Assembly: GCF_013618635.1 (NCBI RefSeq)
Contig: NZ_JABLSJ010000009.1
Location: 62,001 to 126,000 of the forward strand
From: Thalassobacillus sp. CUG 92003
Lineage (GTDB): Bacteria; Bacillota; Bacilli; Bacillales; Halobacillaceae
Length of the DNA stretch: 64,000 bases
Reading direction: 5' to 3'
Position numbers and translations under genes: made by a program. Shown one piece after another: positions 27,174-37,638 of this stretch; the first letter of the stretch is position 1, and every line of letters begins with the position of its first letter. A model generated the notes under the pieces. It had not been told where the DNA came from and did no database searches. It was given only the letters and a program-made list of their open reading frames with translations.

Positions 27174-28001
27174 TCAATTCCGTATGCTTTTAAACGCTTC
27201 ATGTGCTTCCGACACGACAGTATTCAATTCGACATCATCAATACGATGTCCTTCTTTAGCACCGTCCCAATGAAAATAGGCTAAGAATTCGATATTGCCA
27301 TCACCGCCTGTAATCGGCGAATACGTCAACCCTTCAAGAGTATATCCGAGTGAACCAGCAGCATTCACAATCTTTTCAATGACTTCCCGGTGAATGGCAG
27401 CTTCTCTTACAATGCCTTTTTTTCCAACTTGGTTCCGCCCTGCTTCAAATTGTGGTTTGATCAATGCTATAACGGAACTATCATGATTTAAGAGTTGCGC
27501 CAAGACAGGCAGAATTAAAGTCAACGATATGAACGATACATCAATCGTAGCAAAGGTAGGCGACCCCATCGTTAAGTCTTCCTGCGTGACATACCGGAAA
27601 TTCGTCCTTTCCATCACATGAACACGTTCATCATTGCGAAGTTTCCAGTCCAGTTGATTATACCCGACATCAATAGCATAACTGGCCTTTGCCCCATGCT
27701 GCAGGGCACAATCGGTAAAACCGCCTGTTGAAGCTCCAATATCGATCATGATTTTACCTTCGACTGAAATGGGGAAGGTCTTCAAAGCTTTTTCCAGTTT
27801 CATACCGCCGCGGCTCACGTACGGCATAACCTTCCCTTTTATCTTAACGGGAATAGATTCATCCACTTTCTGTCCAGGCTTGTCCAGTCTTTGCTCTTCT
27901 GAAAAAACCATACCTGCCATGATCATCCGTTTTGCTTTTTCTCTTGTATCGATCAACCCTTTTTCAACGAGTAAAAGATCCAGTCGTATTTTCTTCCCCA
28001 T
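27174..28001 (-). CDS. yqxC: TlyA/YqxC family rRNA methyltransferase
   Basis: 275 residues. An N-terminal S4 RNA-binding domain (1-60, RLDLLLVEKGLIDTREKAKR) is followed by an FtsJ-like SAM methyltransferase domain with the binding motif DIGASTGGFTDCALQHGA and the catalytic region GRGMKLEKAL/LIKPQFEAG. TlyA proteins make 2'-O-methylcytidine in rRNA and are sometimes annotated as hemolysins. Its start lies on the heels of the dxs stop with a weak SD, implying coupling. Confidence 0.93.
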   Translation of the reverse strand: MGKKIRLDLLLVEKGLIDTREKAKRMIMAGMVFSEEQRLDKPGQKVDESIPVKIKGKVMPYVSRGGMKLEKALKTFPISVEGKIMIDIGASTGGFTDCALQHGAKASYAIDVGYNQLDWKLRNDERVHVMERTNFRYVTQEDLTMGSPTFATIDVSFISLTLILPVLAQLLNHDSSVIALIKPQFEAGRNQVGKKGIVREAAIHREVIEKIVNAAGSLGYTLEGLTYSPITGGDGNIEFLAYFHWDGAKEGHRIDDVELNTVVSEAHEAFKSIRN

Positions 28002-28005
28002 TTAT

Positions 28006-29898
28006 TTACGCCCGTTTTTCTTTCTTGGGAAGCAGTTCTTTCAAGTTTTCACAAATGGCTGCACGTGTTAATCCGACTTCTTCCCATAGTTCTGGAACAT
28101 TGCCATGCTCAATGAAGCGGTCTGGTAATCCCATACGTTTAATCCATTGGCCATGGTATTGTTGTTCTTCTGCAAACTCAAGCACGCTGGAACCAAAACC
28201 ACCTTTGAGTACGGCCTCTTCTATGGTCAGAATAGGCAGTTCTTCGCTCATGATTTCATGTAACATCGTTTCATCTAAAGGCTTGATAAAGCGCGCGTTG
28301 ACGACACTTACGGCAATGCCTTCATTTTGAAGCTCTTGGCTGGCTTCTAGTGCTAAATCAATCGTGGTACCAAAGGTTAAGATGACGGCATCCTTGCCTT
28401 TTTTGAGAACTTCCCAGCTGCCGATCGGAATCTGTTTCAATTCTTCGTCCATTTCAATCCCCTTTGCATTGCCACGGGGATAACGAATGGCTATCGGACC
28501 ATCATCGTAGGTCATCGCTGTGTGTACGAGATGCTGACCTTCATTTTCGTCTTTAGGCATCATAATCACGATATTCGGTAAAGCTCTTAAAAACGCAATG
28601 TCAAATACTCCTTGATGCGTTTCACCATCGGCGCCGACTAAACCAGCCCGGTCAATACCGAATGTCACATTTAAGTTTTGCCGGGTGACATCATGAATCA
28701 TTTGATCGTACCCGCGTTGTAAAAATGTGGAATAAATAGCAAGAAATGGTTTCATCCCCTGAGTAGCTAACCCTGCTGATAACGTGGTCGCATGTTGTTC
28801 AGCAATGCCGACATCGAATAAACGGTCTGGAAACTCATCTCCGAATTTTTCAAGTTTCGACCCTAACACCATCGCGGGTGTTACAACTACAAGCCGTTTA
28901 TCTACGCGAGCTTCTTTGCGCAATGTTTCCGAAATAACCGAACTCCAGGCAGGAGGACCGTCAGCTGCCTTTATCTTTTCACCTGATTCGATTTTATATG
29001 GGCCGACACCATGCCATTTGTCCTTTTGATCTGATTCAGCAGGATGATAACCTTTCCCTTTCTGAGTCATCACATGGATGATAACCGGCCCTTCGGTTTT
29101 TTTGGCATATTGAAGATTCTCTTTCAAATCATGGAAATCATGGCCGTCTACTGGTCCAAAATAAGTGAAACCGAGTTCTTCAAAAAACATCCCGGGAACC
29201 ACAAAGTATTTCATGCTGTCTTTAATACGCTCGGCCGTTTGAGCTAACTTACCCCCTACGGCTGGAATTTTCTTGAGGATCCATTCCAAATCGTCTTTAA
29301 CGCGATTATATTTTCCCGCACTCCGCATTCTTCCTAGTGCTCCGTGGAGAGCCCCAACGTTCTTGGCGATAGACATTTCATTATCGTTAAGGATAACGGT
29401 TACATTTTTCCTCTCATGACCGATGTTATTCAATGCCTCTAGCGCCATGCCCCCAGTCAATGCACCATCTCCAATAATCGGAACGACGGAGTGGCTTTCT
29501 CCATTCAAGTCGCGGGCAATCGCCATGCCCATAGCCGCTGAGAGGGACGTTGAACTATGGCCCGTTTCCCAAATGTCATGGTCGCTTTCACATCGTTTCG
29601 GGAAACCACATAACCCCTGGTATTGGCGAAGCGTATCAAATTGTCCAGCACGTCCTGTCAGAATCTTATGGATATAGGATTGATGACCGACATCCCAAAT
29701 CAATCGATCTTCCGGGCTTGTATAAACTTGATGAAGCGCTAATGTGAGCTCTACCACTCCTAAGTTAGCCCCAAGATGTCCACCTGTTTCGGACAGGTTT
29801 TGAATTAAGAATGAGCGAACAGAAGCAGCCAATTCTACAAGCTGTTCATCAGTTAATTTTTTTAAAAAAGCAGGGTTTTTAATATTGTACAGATCCAT
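28006..29898 (-). CDS. dxs: 1-deoxy-D-xylulose-5-phosphate synthase
   Basis: 630 residues, normal length. The thiamine-diphosphate domain has [16 protein letters not shown] and [15 protein letters not shown]; the pyrimidine domain contains [17 protein letters not shown] and [17 protein letters not shown]. It makes DXP from pyruvate and glyceraldehyde-3-phosphate, the entry step of the MEP isoprenoid pathway feeding the neighbouring ispA. The frame opens at 29919, but AGGAGGT places the start at ATG 29898. Confidence 0.97.
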   Translation of the reverse strand: MDLYNIKNPAFLKKLTDEQLVELAASVRSFLIQNLSETGGHLGANLGVVELTLALHQVYTSPEDRLIWDVGHQSYIHKILTGRAGQFDTLRQYQGLCGFPKRCESDHDIWETGHSSTSLSAAMGMAIARDLNGESHSVVPIIGDGALTGGMALEALNNIGHERKNVTVILNDNEMSIAKNVGALHGALGRMRSAGKYNRVKDDLEWILKKIPAVGGKLAQTAERIKDSMKYFVVPGMFFEELGFTYFGPVDGHDFHDLKENLQYAKKTEGPVIIHVMTQKGKGYHPAESDQKDKWHGVGPYKIESGEKIKAADGPPAWSSVISETLRKEARVDKRLVVVTPAMVLGSKLEKFGDEFPDRLFDVGIAEQHATTLSAGLATQGMKPFLAIYSTFLQRGYDQMIHDVTRQNLNVTFGIDRAGLVGADGETHQGVFDIAFLRALPNIVIMMPKDENEGQHLVHTAMTYDDGPIAIRYPRGNAKGIEMDEELKQIPIGSWEVLKKGKDAVILTFGTTIDLALEASQELQNEGIAVSVVNARFIKPLDETMLHEIMSEELPILTIEEAVLKGGFGSSVLEFAEEQQYHGQWIKRMGLPDRFIEHGNVPELWEEVGLTRAAICENLKELLPKKEKRA

Positions 29899-29915
29899 AA
29901 ATGGACCTCCTATCA

Positions 29916-30515
29916 TCATCTAGATTTTCTGGTTTTTTCTGACGGACCGGATAGTATATTGATTCTTAATTGTTTTTCTAGAAAAGCGATAGTTTTAGCC
30001 GCAAACAAAATGATTTTAGTCGAGGAATGGATGGCAAAAAACTTACCCAGCGCCTTTCCACCGACTGTAAGCGCAGCCACTATGCTTGTCAATACGACCG
30101 ACAGGGTTATTTGTGTAGTGGAACCATCTGATTCTCCGAGTACATTCACCAGCTGGAGTACAACAACAGCAGAAGCTGTACCACTTACGATTCCTGATAT
30201 ATCCCCGATTACGTCGTTGCAAAAGCTAGCGAAACGATCGGCATTACGTACAATCAAAATAGCTTCTTTGGCTCCCGTTACCTTCTCTGAAGCCATGGCA
30301 TGAAAAGGGGGCTCAGCTGCTGCAGTCGCTGCTATCCCCAGCGTATCAAATAAGACACCTACGGCAACAATAATAAAGACAATGCACAATCCGACAACCC
30401 AAACGACCCCACTTAAAATCGAAGACGATATGATTGAAAAAATAGCCGCTAACACAAATGTGATAACGGCAATACTTATACTGAATTTGAGTGATCTTTT
30501 TAATTTGTAATTCAT
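29916..30515 (-). CDS. oapA: OLE-associated membrane protein OapA (DUF21-like)
   Basis: 199 residues, multi-spanning: a helix at about 10-30 ([17 protein letters not shown]), a second at 33-60, and a later hydrophobic pair around [11 protein letters not shown] and [15 protein letters not shown], with a basic C-terminal tail (KTRKSR). The middle resembles the membrane part of CNNM/DUF21 proteins ([21 protein letters not shown]), but the CBS pair is absent. A protein of this size and type encoded directly after OLE RNA is OapA, which binds OLE RNA and localises it to the membrane. It precedes dxs by 17 bases. The identification rests on context plus topology. Confidence 0.85.
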   Translation of the reverse strand: MNYKLKRSLKFSISIAVITFVLAAIFSIISSSILSGVVWVVGLCIVFIIVAVGVLFDTLGIAATAAAEPPFHAMASEKVTGAKEAILIVRNADRFASFCNDVIGDISGIVSGTASAVVVLQLVNVLGESDGSTTQITLSVVLTSIVAALTVGGKALGKFFAIHSSTKIILFAAKTIAFLEKQLRINILSGPSEKTRKSR

Positions 30516-30574
30516 GATAAACCTCGTTCATTGTAAGTGGCTTTAAATATGTAGGAAAGGAATGGTCACCTTAT

Positions 30575-31169
30575 AAGTAAAAATTACGGCTTAGGTCCAG
30601 TAGGTTTTCCCAACCGGGTACCGAGTGTCGCCACTCTGGCGGTTCCCCTTTAAACCCGGATCGGCACTGTTTCCAGTAACCGGACTGGATTACCACTTAG
30701 TCCGTACTATAATTCTTATAAGGTGTCCATCTCGAACAGTCTAGGAGATTTCCTCGACAGCCTTTGACCGTCTCCTAGCCTCTTTTGCAGAGCTGATTTC
30801 ATACAGTTCATAACAGACATCGGCAGCGGCCAACTGCATCATAATCTGTGTTCTTATACTGTAATCCCCTCAGCACCACTCAAGGCAGGCTACGCTGCAC
30901 ATACAGAATTGCTCCATATGTCGCAGGTTCATACCCCATTTCATAATGACGCCAGGCTTAGGCATCATCACAAAGATGGGCCTCCGCGGAAGCAGGGTCA
31001 ACGCCCACATGCCTTTGTGGATCGCCCTGCCACCTTAACTCCCAGCATCGACCCAAGGCTGGGCGCCTCAAGCCGACACAAGGAACTTCATCGATATGCC
31101 CTTTGGCGGATTTTTAGGCCCGCCTTCAGAAACGGAGGACCGACTAGAATACTGCACCATTCCTTTTGT
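30575..31169 (-). ncRNA. ole: OLE RNA (ornate large extremophilic RNA)
   Basis: A non-coding stretch of about 600 nt between ispA and oapA-dxs, exactly the locus and size of OLE RNA in halophilic and alkaliphilic Bacilli. It is GC-rich relative to its flanks and densely paired: GAGTG-GCGA-CACTC (30623-30636) and ACTG-GAAA-CAGT (30666-30677) are hairpins with GNRA tetraloops, and CTAGGAGA/TCTCCTAG (30741-30748 with 30771-30778) closes a longer arm. Short open frames inside it on either strand have no ribosome sites. OLE RNA forms a membrane ribonucleoprotein with OapA and affects tolerance to cold, alcohols and Mg2+; its chemistry is unresolved. Ends are estimates: the 5' end from the promoter, the 3' end from loss of structure. 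Confidence 0.87.
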
Positions 31170-31175
31170 AAATAT

Positions 31176-31204
31176 AATATAACATACAGCTTATTATTCC
31201 ACAA
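31176..31204 (-). promoter_or_regulatory. Promoter of OLE RNA
   Basis: Minus strand TTGTGG, 17-base spacer, TATATT, placed just past the ispA stop, so OLE RNA can be made independently of the upstream operon. Confidence 0.6.
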
Positions 31205-31215
31205 TTAATTTAGAC

Positions 31216-32100
31216 TCAGTGATCGCGCTCACTTAAGTGCAGAATCAACTGGGCTAAATACGTGTGATTCACGCCAGCCTCAGTTAAAGCGTCCAATGCC
31301 TGAGCTACATATGATGCTTTTTGATTAATCGCTCCATCCAGACCTAATAATTGTGGGTACGTGCTTTTCTTGTTGCCTTCATCACTTCCGATTGGTTTGC
31401 CCAGTTTCTCATTATCGCCGATCACATCAAGGATATCATCTTGAATTTGAAAGATAAGGCCGATGTGTCGTGCAACGCTTTCAAGCGCGGTCAATTGTTT
31501 ATCATCAGCCCCTCCAACGAGCGCGCCTGCATTTAATGCGAACATAAGCAATTCACCCGTTTTGTGTTGATGGATACGTTCTAACTCCTCCAGGGCGATC
31601 GTTTGCCCTTCTGATTGCATATCTCTCATTTGACCTTCAACCATACCGGTCGCACCGCTGGCTTCGGACAAGCTTTGAATAAGCGATAGCCTGTGATTAG
31701 ATGATAGTGATGATGCGTGAGAAATGATGCGAAAACTCAACGTCAGTAATGCGTCTCCTGCTAATATAGCCGTAGCTTCATCGAATTTTTTATGATTTGT
31801 CGGTGAACCTCTGCGAAAATCATCATTATCCATGGCAGGTAAATCGTCGTGAATCAAGGAATACGTATGAACCATCTCTAAGCCACAAGCCGGGGCGATG
31901 ACATCAACATCCCGGCCTCCAAACGCTTCACAAGCAGCCATCATGAGAACAGGGCGAAGCCTCTTACCGCCTGCATCCACAGAATAAAGCATTGCTTCCC
32001 GGATCCGCCCTTCGCGGGTAGACTGTACAATATAATCTCTGAGGTAGTGATTAACTAAGTCCCGCTTAGCTTTTATATAATCATTCAAAGGTTGGCTCAC
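31216..32100 (-). CDS. ispA: Farnesyl diphosphate synthase (geranyltranstransferase)
   Basis: 294 residues of the trans-prenyltransferase family. The first Asp-rich motif is in [17 protein letters not shown] and the second is [13 protein letters not shown]. It condenses IPP with DMAPP and GPP to give FPP. GTG start overlaps the xseB stop by four bases (GTGA). Followed by OLE RNA. Confidence 0.96.
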   Translation of the reverse strand: MSQPLNDYIKAKRDLVNHYLRDYIVQSTREGRIREAMLYSVDAGGKRLRPVLMMAACEAFGGRDVDVIAPACGLEMVHTYSLIHDDLPAMDNDDFRRGSPTNHKKFDEATAILAGDALLTLSFRIISHASSLSSNHRLSLIQSLSEASGATGMVEGQMRDMQSEGQTIALEELERIHQHKTGELLMFALNAGALVGGADDKQLTALESVARHIGLIFQIQDDILDVIGDNEKLGKPIGSDEGNKKSTYPQLLGLDGAINQKASYVAQALDALTEAGVNHTYLAQLILHLSERDH

Positions 32101-32339
32101 GTGTCTTCCTCCACTGAGAAAGGTTCATACTCGCCATGTTCATTTACGATTTGCTGCATCTGTTCTTCCACGCGACCTAGTTTATCACTGCATAATTTAG
32201 ATAATTTCATGCCCTCCTGATAGTATTGGATAGCCTGTTCGAGCGGAACATCGCCTTCTTCTAATTTCTCCACCAACTCTTCTAACTGTTTCATCGCTTG
32301 CTCAAAACTGAGTTCTTGATTTTGTTCTTCACTCATCAT
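32097..32339 (-). CDS. xseB: Exodeoxyribonuclease VII small subunit
   Basis: 80 residues, strongly acidic and helical: [20 protein letters not shown] and the conserved [18 protein letters not shown]. It assembles on XseA. Overlaps xseA by 11 bases and ispA by four. Confidence 0.95.
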   Translation of the reverse strand: MMSEEQNQELSFEQAMKQLEELVEKLEEGDVPLEQAIQYYQEGMKLSKLCSDKLGRVEEQMQQIVNEHGEYEPFSVEEDT

Positions 32340-33678
32340 TTTCCTCCTCTATTCCCCATACCTGACAGTCAAGTGTACCGCCTTGCATTTTAAGAGATAC
32401 GGCATCACCAGGATGCACCTGGTGAATGTGTTTGATTACATGCCCTTGTTCAGAATAAGGGATGGCAAACCCCCTCTTCATTGTATCTAAAGGGCTCAAC
32501 AAAGAAAGTTTCTCCAATAAGGAGGTGAAATGGTTTTTTTTGGTCTCCACCTGCTGTGCTGTAGCTTTGTTAAGTTGGTGCCGATTCCTCTCCAGCTGTT
32601 GGTGGTACAATTGAACTTGTTTCCCGGGGTGTTGCTGACCGAAACGTTTTGATAGGTTGAACAACCTTTCACGCTGCTGGGTATGGGAAAAACGATACTG
32701 TTGCCACAAACGTTCCATAATGCGATCCAAATCTTGTTCTTTTTGTCTCATCAGTTGTGCCGGGAAGCGGAAAGCGTATGATTTTTGCAGCCTGGAAAGC
32801 GATTCTTTAGCCTCTCTCACGTGCTGCTTCATGGTCCTGTCCATCCGTTGCTGTAACAACCCTACACTCCGCAGCAACTCCTCTTTTGAAGGTACTGCCA
32901 GTTCGCCTGCACCCGTAGGCGTTGCCGCACGTACATCCGCAACGAAATCACTGATGGTTATATCCGTTTCATGTCCCACGGCGGATATGACCGGCACGCG
33001 GGATGCATGAATCGCCCGGGCGACCACTTCTTCATTAAAGTTCCATAAATCTTCAATCGATCCTCCGCCTCTGCCGACAATCATCACATCAAATGTATCC
33101 ATACGGTTGACATATTGAATGCCTTCGACGATTGAAGAGGCTGCCTGCGCCCCTTGCACTAAAACAGGGACGACCGTCACTTTTGCCAACGGATACCTTC
33201 GCTTGATTGTAGTCAAGATATCACGAACGGCGGCGCCAGTTGGTGAAGTCACCACAGCAATCCGTTTAGGAAATGGGGGCAAAGGGCGTTTGATTCCCTC
33301 TGCAAATAATCCTTCTTTTGCGAGTTTTTCTTTCAACTGTTCAAAAGCCAGAAAAAGAGCACCTATTCCATCGGGTTGCATGTCTTGAACATATAATTGG
33401 TATTGTCCCATCGGCTCATAGACATTCACATCTCCTCGTAGAACGACGTTCATGCCATTTTCCGGTGTAAAACTCAAGTTCCGGTTCGCCCCCGCGAACA
33501 TAACAGCTTGGATTCTTGCCTGCTGATCTTTAATAGAAAAATACATATGGCCTCTGCTATGGTGTTTGAAATTTGAAATTTCACCCTTGAGCCAAACTTC
33601 TTTCAAATGGGGGTCACTGGACAATTTACGTTTGATATATTTCGTTAAAGCTGAAACAGTCAAATAGTGTTCGTTCAC
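32329..33678 (-). CDS. xseA: Exodeoxyribonuclease VII large subunit
   Basis: 449 residues. An OB-fold nucleic-acid domain (1-100, [20 protein letters not shown]), then the catalytic domain with [35 protein letters not shown] and [18 protein letters not shown], and a long coiled-coil region (about 265-390). It degrades single-stranded DNA in both directions. GTG start with GAGGGG upstream. Confidence 0.96.
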   Translation of the reverse strand: MNEHYLTVSALTKYIKRKLSSDPHLKEVWLKGEISNFKHHSRGHMYFSIKDQQARIQAVMFAGANRNLSFTPENGMNVVLRGDVNVYEPMGQYQLYVQDMQPDGIGALFLAFEQLKEKLAKEGLFAEGIKRPLPPFPKRIAVVTSPTGAAVRDILTTIKRRYPLAKVTVVPVLVQGAQAASSIVEGIQYVNRMDTFDVMIVGRGGGSIEDLWNFNEEVVARAIHASRVPVISAVGHETDITISDFVADVRAATPTGAGELAVPSKEELLRSVGLLQQRMDRTMKQHVREAKESLSRLQKSYAFRFPAQLMRQKEQDLDRIMERLWQQYRFSHTQQRERLFNLSKRFGQQHPGKQVQLYHQQLERNRHQLNKATAQQVETKKNHFTSLLEKLSLLSPLDTMKRGFAIPYSEQGHVIKHIHQVHPGDAVSLKMQGGTLDCQVWGIEEENDE

Positions 33679-33690
33679 ATTAAATCCCCT

Positions 33691-34545
33691 CTATGTAACG
33701 TTATGAATGGATTTCGCTGCTTGAATCGTATTAGATAACAGCATGGTGATCGTCATCGGTCCGACCCCTTTGGGCACTGGCGTGACGTGAGAAGCTTTCT
33801 CTTTGACGGAATCAAAATCCACATCACCCGTCAGCTTGCCGTCAACACGGTTTACCCCCACGTCGATTACAACAGCCCCTTCTTTAATATCATCGCCTGT
33901 AATGAAGGCCGGTTTTCCGACTGCCACAATCACAATATCAGCATGTCTCGTGTGGTGCTGCAAATTTTCCGTGCGCGAATGACAATGGGTGACCGTCGCG
34001 TGTTCATTAAGTAACAATTGCCCTACCGGCTTGCCGACTAGATTGCTACGTCCGATAATGACAACATGGCGTCCCTCTAGTGCAATACGAGCACGCTTAA
34101 GCATGACAAGAATGCCATATGGCGTACAAGGGTAGAACGTGTCCTGGCCTGTCATCATACGCCCGATATTAATAGGATGGAATCCATCGACATCTTTTTG
34201 GGGTTCTATTGCTTCAATCACCTTTTGGTCGTCAATATGATCAGGCAGCGGAAGCTGGACCAGGATGCCATGGACTTCTCCATCTTGATTAAGCTGGCCG
34301 ATCAAGTCGAGCAATTCTACTTCGCTCGTGTTTTCAGGTAATTCAATCAGATTAGAAGCCAAACCGATTTTCTCAGAAGCTTTCTGTTTGCCTCTTACAT
34401 AAGAAAGGGAAGCAGGGTCATCTCCAATCAACACCACAGTCAACCCCGGTATAATGCCTTTTTCCCTTAGCTCAGCTGCTTCCTGCTTCATATCCTCTCT
34501 GATTTCAGTAGCAAGTTGTTTTCCGTAAATCACTTCTGCTCCCAT
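33691..34545 (-). CDS. folD: Bifunctional methylene-THF dehydrogenase/cyclohydrolase
   Basis: 284 residues, with the catalytic lysine in YVRGKQKASEKIG, the NADP domain VVIIGRSNLVGKPVGQLLL and the C-terminal PVPKGVGPMTITMLLSNT signature. It interconverts one-carbon folates and so links to the glycine cleavage genes in this window. Twelve bases before xseA; same transcript. Confidence 0.97.
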   Translation of the reverse strand: MGAEVIYGKQLATEIREDMKQEAAELREKGIIPGLTVVLIGDDPASLSYVRGKQKASEKIGLASNLIELPENTSEVELLDLIGQLNQDGEVHGILVQLPLPDHIDDQKVIEAIEPQKDVDGFHPINIGRMMTGQDTFYPCTPYGILVMLKRARIALEGRHVVIIGRSNLVGKPVGQLLLNEHATVTHCHSRTENLQHHTRHADIVIVAVGKPAFITGDDIKEGAVVIDVGVNRVDGKLTGDVDFDSVKEKASHVTPVPKGVGPMTITMLLSNTIQAAKSIHNVT

Positions 34546-34594
34546 GAATCACTCATCCCCTTTACTAGCTAATGGTTATTGGCTGTCCTGGACC

Positions 34595-34981
34595 TTACTG
34601 TTTATTAATGCGCGAGAGAACCGCATTTACAAAACTCCCCGACTTTTCTTCCCCAAATAGTTTTGCAAGCTCTACAGCTTCGTTAATGGCGACTTCGTGC
34701 GGGATATCTTCATTGTAGACCATTTCATACACAGCGATTCTCAAAATGGTTCGTTCCACTCTTGGTAATCTGGAAATGGTCCAGTTTTCCATATGATCCG
34801 TTATTGTTTCATCAACGTTCGCACGGTTTTTCTTAACCCCGTGCACAAGACCTAATAGGAAGGGGTCATCACCTTCGTCTAATACGTGCTGAATAGCATC
34901 TTCTGGTTCCATATCATTAACATCCATTTGAAAAAGTGCCTGAAAAGCTTTCTCTCGTGCGTCCCGTCGGTTCATCTTCAT
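34595..34981 (-). CDS. nusB: Transcription antitermination factor NusB
   Basis: 128 residues, all-helical: RRDAREKAFQALFQMDVND at the N-terminus, ILRIAVYEMVYNEDIPHEVA and INEAVELAKLFGEEKSGSFV near the C-terminus. With NusE it binds boxA RNA in rRNA leaders. First gene of the nusB-folD-xseA-xseB-ispA run. Confidence 0.96.
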   Translation of the reverse strand: MKMNRRDAREKAFQALFQMDVNDMEPEDAIQHVLDEGDDPFLLGLVHGVKKNRANVDETITDHMENWTISRLPRVERTILRIAVYEMVYNEDIPHEVAINEAVELAKLFGEEKSGSFVNAVLSRINKQ

Positions 34982-35052
34982 TCTCCTTTAAAGGTAATAT
35001 CCGATAAGAATCATAACATTTTCACCCCTTAAAAGCTATTATTCTCCTATGT

Positions 35053-35088
35053 AAAAGGCCATAAAAGGTGGGGTCCTTTTATGGCCAT
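35053..35088 (-). terminator. Terminator after yqhY
   Basis: GGCCATAAAAGG pairs with CCTTTTATGGCC, followed by TTTT on the minus strand; it separates the acc operon from nusB. Confidence 0.75.
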
Positions 35089-35099
35089 ACTCATTCGGA

Positions 35100-35495
35100 T
35101 TACTCCTCTGTTACTTCTTCTTCTTTCACTTCCATTTGAATACCTACCACATGGATATTGATTTCACTTATTTCTAAGGCAGTCATATTTTTCAAAGCCT
35201 GTCGCGTGTTATCCTGAATTTTTTGTGCCGTATCAGGAATAGAGATGCCAAAATCCATGATGACATAGATATCAATCAATATGCCATCTTCTCGCAGCTC
35301 CACCTTAACACCTTTACCGTGATTTTTTTTGCCGAGGCGTTCCACAACACCAGAGGCAAAATTTCCGCGCATGGAGGCTACACCGTTCACTTCTGTAGCA
35401 GCAATACCCGCAATAACTTCGATGACTTCAGGGGCTATTTCAACAACTCCGAGCTGTGAACCATCACTTACATTCAATAGTTGTTTCTCACTCAC
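35100..35495 (-). CDS. yqhY: Asp23/Gls24 family protein YqhY
   Basis: 131 residues of the DUF322/Asp23 family, with VIEVIAGIAATEVNGVASM near the N-terminus, VDIYVIMDFGISIPDTAQ-like central strands and an acidic tail. In B. subtilis YqhY is encoded with accBC and its loss perturbs acetyl-CoA carboxylase activity; the same link is seen here, with an eight-base overlap with accC. Molecular function is not settled. Confidence 0.92.
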   Translation of the reverse strand: MSEKQLLNVSDGSQLGVVEIAPEVIEVIAGIAATEVNGVASMRGNFASGVVERLGKKNHGKGVKVELREDGILIDIYVIMDFGISIPDTAQKIQDNTRQALKNMTALEISEINIHVVGIQMEVKEEEVTEE

Positions 35496-36867
35496 TCACT
35501 TCACTCCCTTCAATCTCATCCTTCATTATAGTATATTTATCTAAAAACTTTGTATTAAAATGACCTTCCACAAATACTTCATGCTGCATCATACGCTGAT
35601 GAAACGGTATCGTTGTATGGACGCCTTCGATGACAAATTCATCTAATGCACGTTTCATACGCTGAACCGCTTCATGACGATCATTACCGTACGTAATCAA
35701 TTTCGCCACCATCGAATCATAGTAAGGCGGAATCATGTAACCAGGGTACGCTGCAGAATCAACGCGAACACCAAATCCTCCCGGTGGTAAATACATATCA
35801 ATTCGGCCGGCAGAGGGCATAAAGTTTCGGAAGGGATCTTCCGCGTTAATCCGGCATTCCATAGCCCATCCTTCAAACTTTATATCGCCCTGAGTGAATG
35901 AAAGCGGCAGATCGTTAGCTACATTCAGCTGTTCTTTGATCAAATCAATGCCCGTTACCATTTCCGTAACAGGGTGTTCGACTTGAATCCGTGTATTCAT
36001 TTCCATAAAATAAAACCGATCTTCATTTTTATCATAGATAAATTCGATCGTACCGGCACCCGAGTAATCAACAGCCAGGGCTGCTTTGACCGCTGCGTCA
36101 CCCATCTCTTTACGTTTTTCCGGGGTGATGGCAGGAGAAGGGGTCTCCTCGATCAATTTTTGCAGACGTCTTTGAATGGTACAATCTCGTTCTCCTAAAT
36201 GAACAGCGTTACCGTGGTTATCAGCTAACACCTGAATCTCCACATGTCGGAAATCTTCAATATATTTTTCTAAATAAACCCCAGGGTTACCAAACGCTGT
36301 TTCTGCCTCCTGTTGGGTCACTTGAATGCCTTTCACTAAATCCTCCTCATTTTGCGCAACGCGGATGCCTTTACCACCGCCTCCTGCAGTTGCTTTAATG
36401 ATGACAGGATAACCGATCTCTTTTGCAACTTTAATACCGCTTTGTTCATTCTCAATAATGCCTTCTGAGCCGGGTACGACAGGCACACCGGCTTCCCGCA
36501 TCGTTTCTCTCGCCACATCTTTTGTCCCCATTTTTTGTATGGCATATGCAGAAGGACCAATGAACGTGACATTGCACTCTTTGCACATTTCAGCAAACTC
36601 GGCATTTTCCGATAAAAAACCATAGCCAGGGTGGATAGCGTCAACTTCAGCCAACGTTGCCAAACTCATGATATTCGTATAGTTCAAATAACTGTCTTTG
36701 CTTAAAGTCGGACCTACGCAATAGGCTTCATCGGCTAACTGGACATGAAGAGCCTCTTTATCCGCTTCCGAATAAATGGCCACTGTTTCAATATCCATTT
36801 CTTTACAAGCCCGGATAATCCGGACAGCAATTTCCCCTCGGTTGGCAATCAGTACCTTGTTAATCAC
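35488..36867 (-). CDS. accC: Acetyl-CoA carboxylase biotin carboxylase subunit
   Basis: About 459 residues. N-terminal KVLIANRGEIAVRIIRACKE, ATP-grasp loop ATAGGGGKGIRVA, and MNTRIQVEHPVTEMVTGIDL carry the ATP and bicarbonate sites. It carboxylates the biotin on AccB. The frame extends upstream to 36924 into accB, but GTG 36867 after GGGGGAG gives the normal N-terminus. Ends inside yqhY. Confidence 0.96.
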   Translation of the reverse strand: MINKVLIANRGEIAVRIIRACKEMDIETVAIYSEADKEALHVQLADEAYCVGPTLSKDSYLNYTNIMSLATLAEVDAIHPGYGFLSENAEFAEMCKECNVTFIGPSAYAIQKMGTKDVARETMREAGVPVVPGSEGIIENEQSGIKVAKEIGYPVIIKATAGGGGKGIRVAQNEEDLVKGIQVTQQEAETAFGNPGVYLEKYIEDFRHVEIQVLADNHGNAVHLGERDCTIQRRLQKLIEETPSPAITPEKRKEMGDAAVKAALAVDYSGAGTIEFIYDKNEDRFYFMEMNTRIQVEHPVTEMVTGIDLIKEQLNVANDLPLSFTQGDIKFEGWAMECRINAEDPFRNFMPSAGRIDMYLPPGGFGVRVDSAAYPGYMIPPYYDSMVAKLITYGNDRHEAVQRMKRALDEFVIEGVHTTIPFHQRMMQHEVFVEGHFNTKFLDKYTIMKDEIEGSEVSE

Positions 36868-36883
36868 ACTAACTCCCCCTTCC

Positions 36884-37399
36884 TTATACAGACTTAATCC
36901 GGAAAAGGGGCTGTCCATACTCAACTAATTCCCCATCTTCCACGAGAATTTCGACAACCTCACCAGAGACTTCTGCTTCGATTTCATTAAATAATTTCAT
37001 GGCTTCCACAATGCATACGACCGAATCTGTCTTCACTTTGTCTCCAATTTGAACAAACGGATCATTCTCAGGAGATGAAGCCTGGTAAAACGTGCCGACC
37101 ATCGGTGAGGTAACCTCTTTGTCATAAGCTGGAGCAGCTTCACTGCCTTGATCCGGTGCTTCTTGATTATTTTCTTCCTCTTGTGCGGTAGTTTCTTTAA
37201 CCGTTTGCCCCGAGTGAGAGGATTCGTTTGCAGCTTGAGGAACTGATGGTGCTTCTGTTTGTACAGGTGCTTCTGTTACAACTTTTCCATTCTGTTTTTT
37301 CATGGAGACCTTCGTCCCGTTTGTTTCATAAGCGAATTCTTCAATTTGGGATTGATCGATAAGCTTGATCAACTCACGAATTTCTTGAACCTTTAACAT
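36884..37399 (-). CDS. accB: Biotin carboxyl carrier protein
   Basis: 171 residues. An N-terminal helical segment ([20 protein letters not shown]), an acidic Gln/Glu/Pro linker, and a biotinyl domain with the biotinylation site [10 protein letters not shown]. It carries carboxyl groups from AccC to the transferase. ATG 37399 is chosen as the family start; AAAGGAGCG lies upstream with long spacing. Confidence 0.96.
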   Translation of the reverse strand: MLKVQEIRELIKLIDQSQIEEFAYETNGTKVSMKKQNGKVVTEAPVQTEAPSVPQAANESSHSGQTVKETTAQEEENNQEAPDQGSEAAPAYDKEVTSPMVGTFYQASSPENDPFVQIGDKVKTDSVVCIVEAMKLFNEIEAEVSGEVVEILVEDGELVEYGQPLFRIKSV

Positions 37400-37529
37400 G
37401 TCTCGTTCGCTCCTTTTATGTATTGGTAGGTTATGATAAATGATTAATTTATGAATGACGCCTCTCAAACATTTTACGATAGATTGATGGGAAACTGCAA
37501 CTATACGTAAAGGAATCGGTAATCAAACG

Positions 37530-37608
37530 AAAAAAAGCCTGAACTCGCCATAATAGAAAGATGAACAATTATTTCCATCTCTTCTTATTATGGGCGGGTT
37601 CAAGCCTT
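37530..37608 (-). terminator. Long terminator after spoIIIAH
   Basis: A long stem: AAGGCTTGAACCCGCCCATA with TATGGCGAGTTCAGGCTT, few mismatches, then seven T residues on the minus strand. It ends the spoIIIA transcript before accB. Confidence 0.85.
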
Positions 37609-37638
37609 GGTATCCCTATGTGTGAACGATTTGAAGCA

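Noticed and set aside
30909-31208. A 99-codon open frame on the plus strand inside the ispA-oapA gap
   Set aside because: It lies antisense to OLE RNA, has no ribosome site, and its composition follows the structured RNA.
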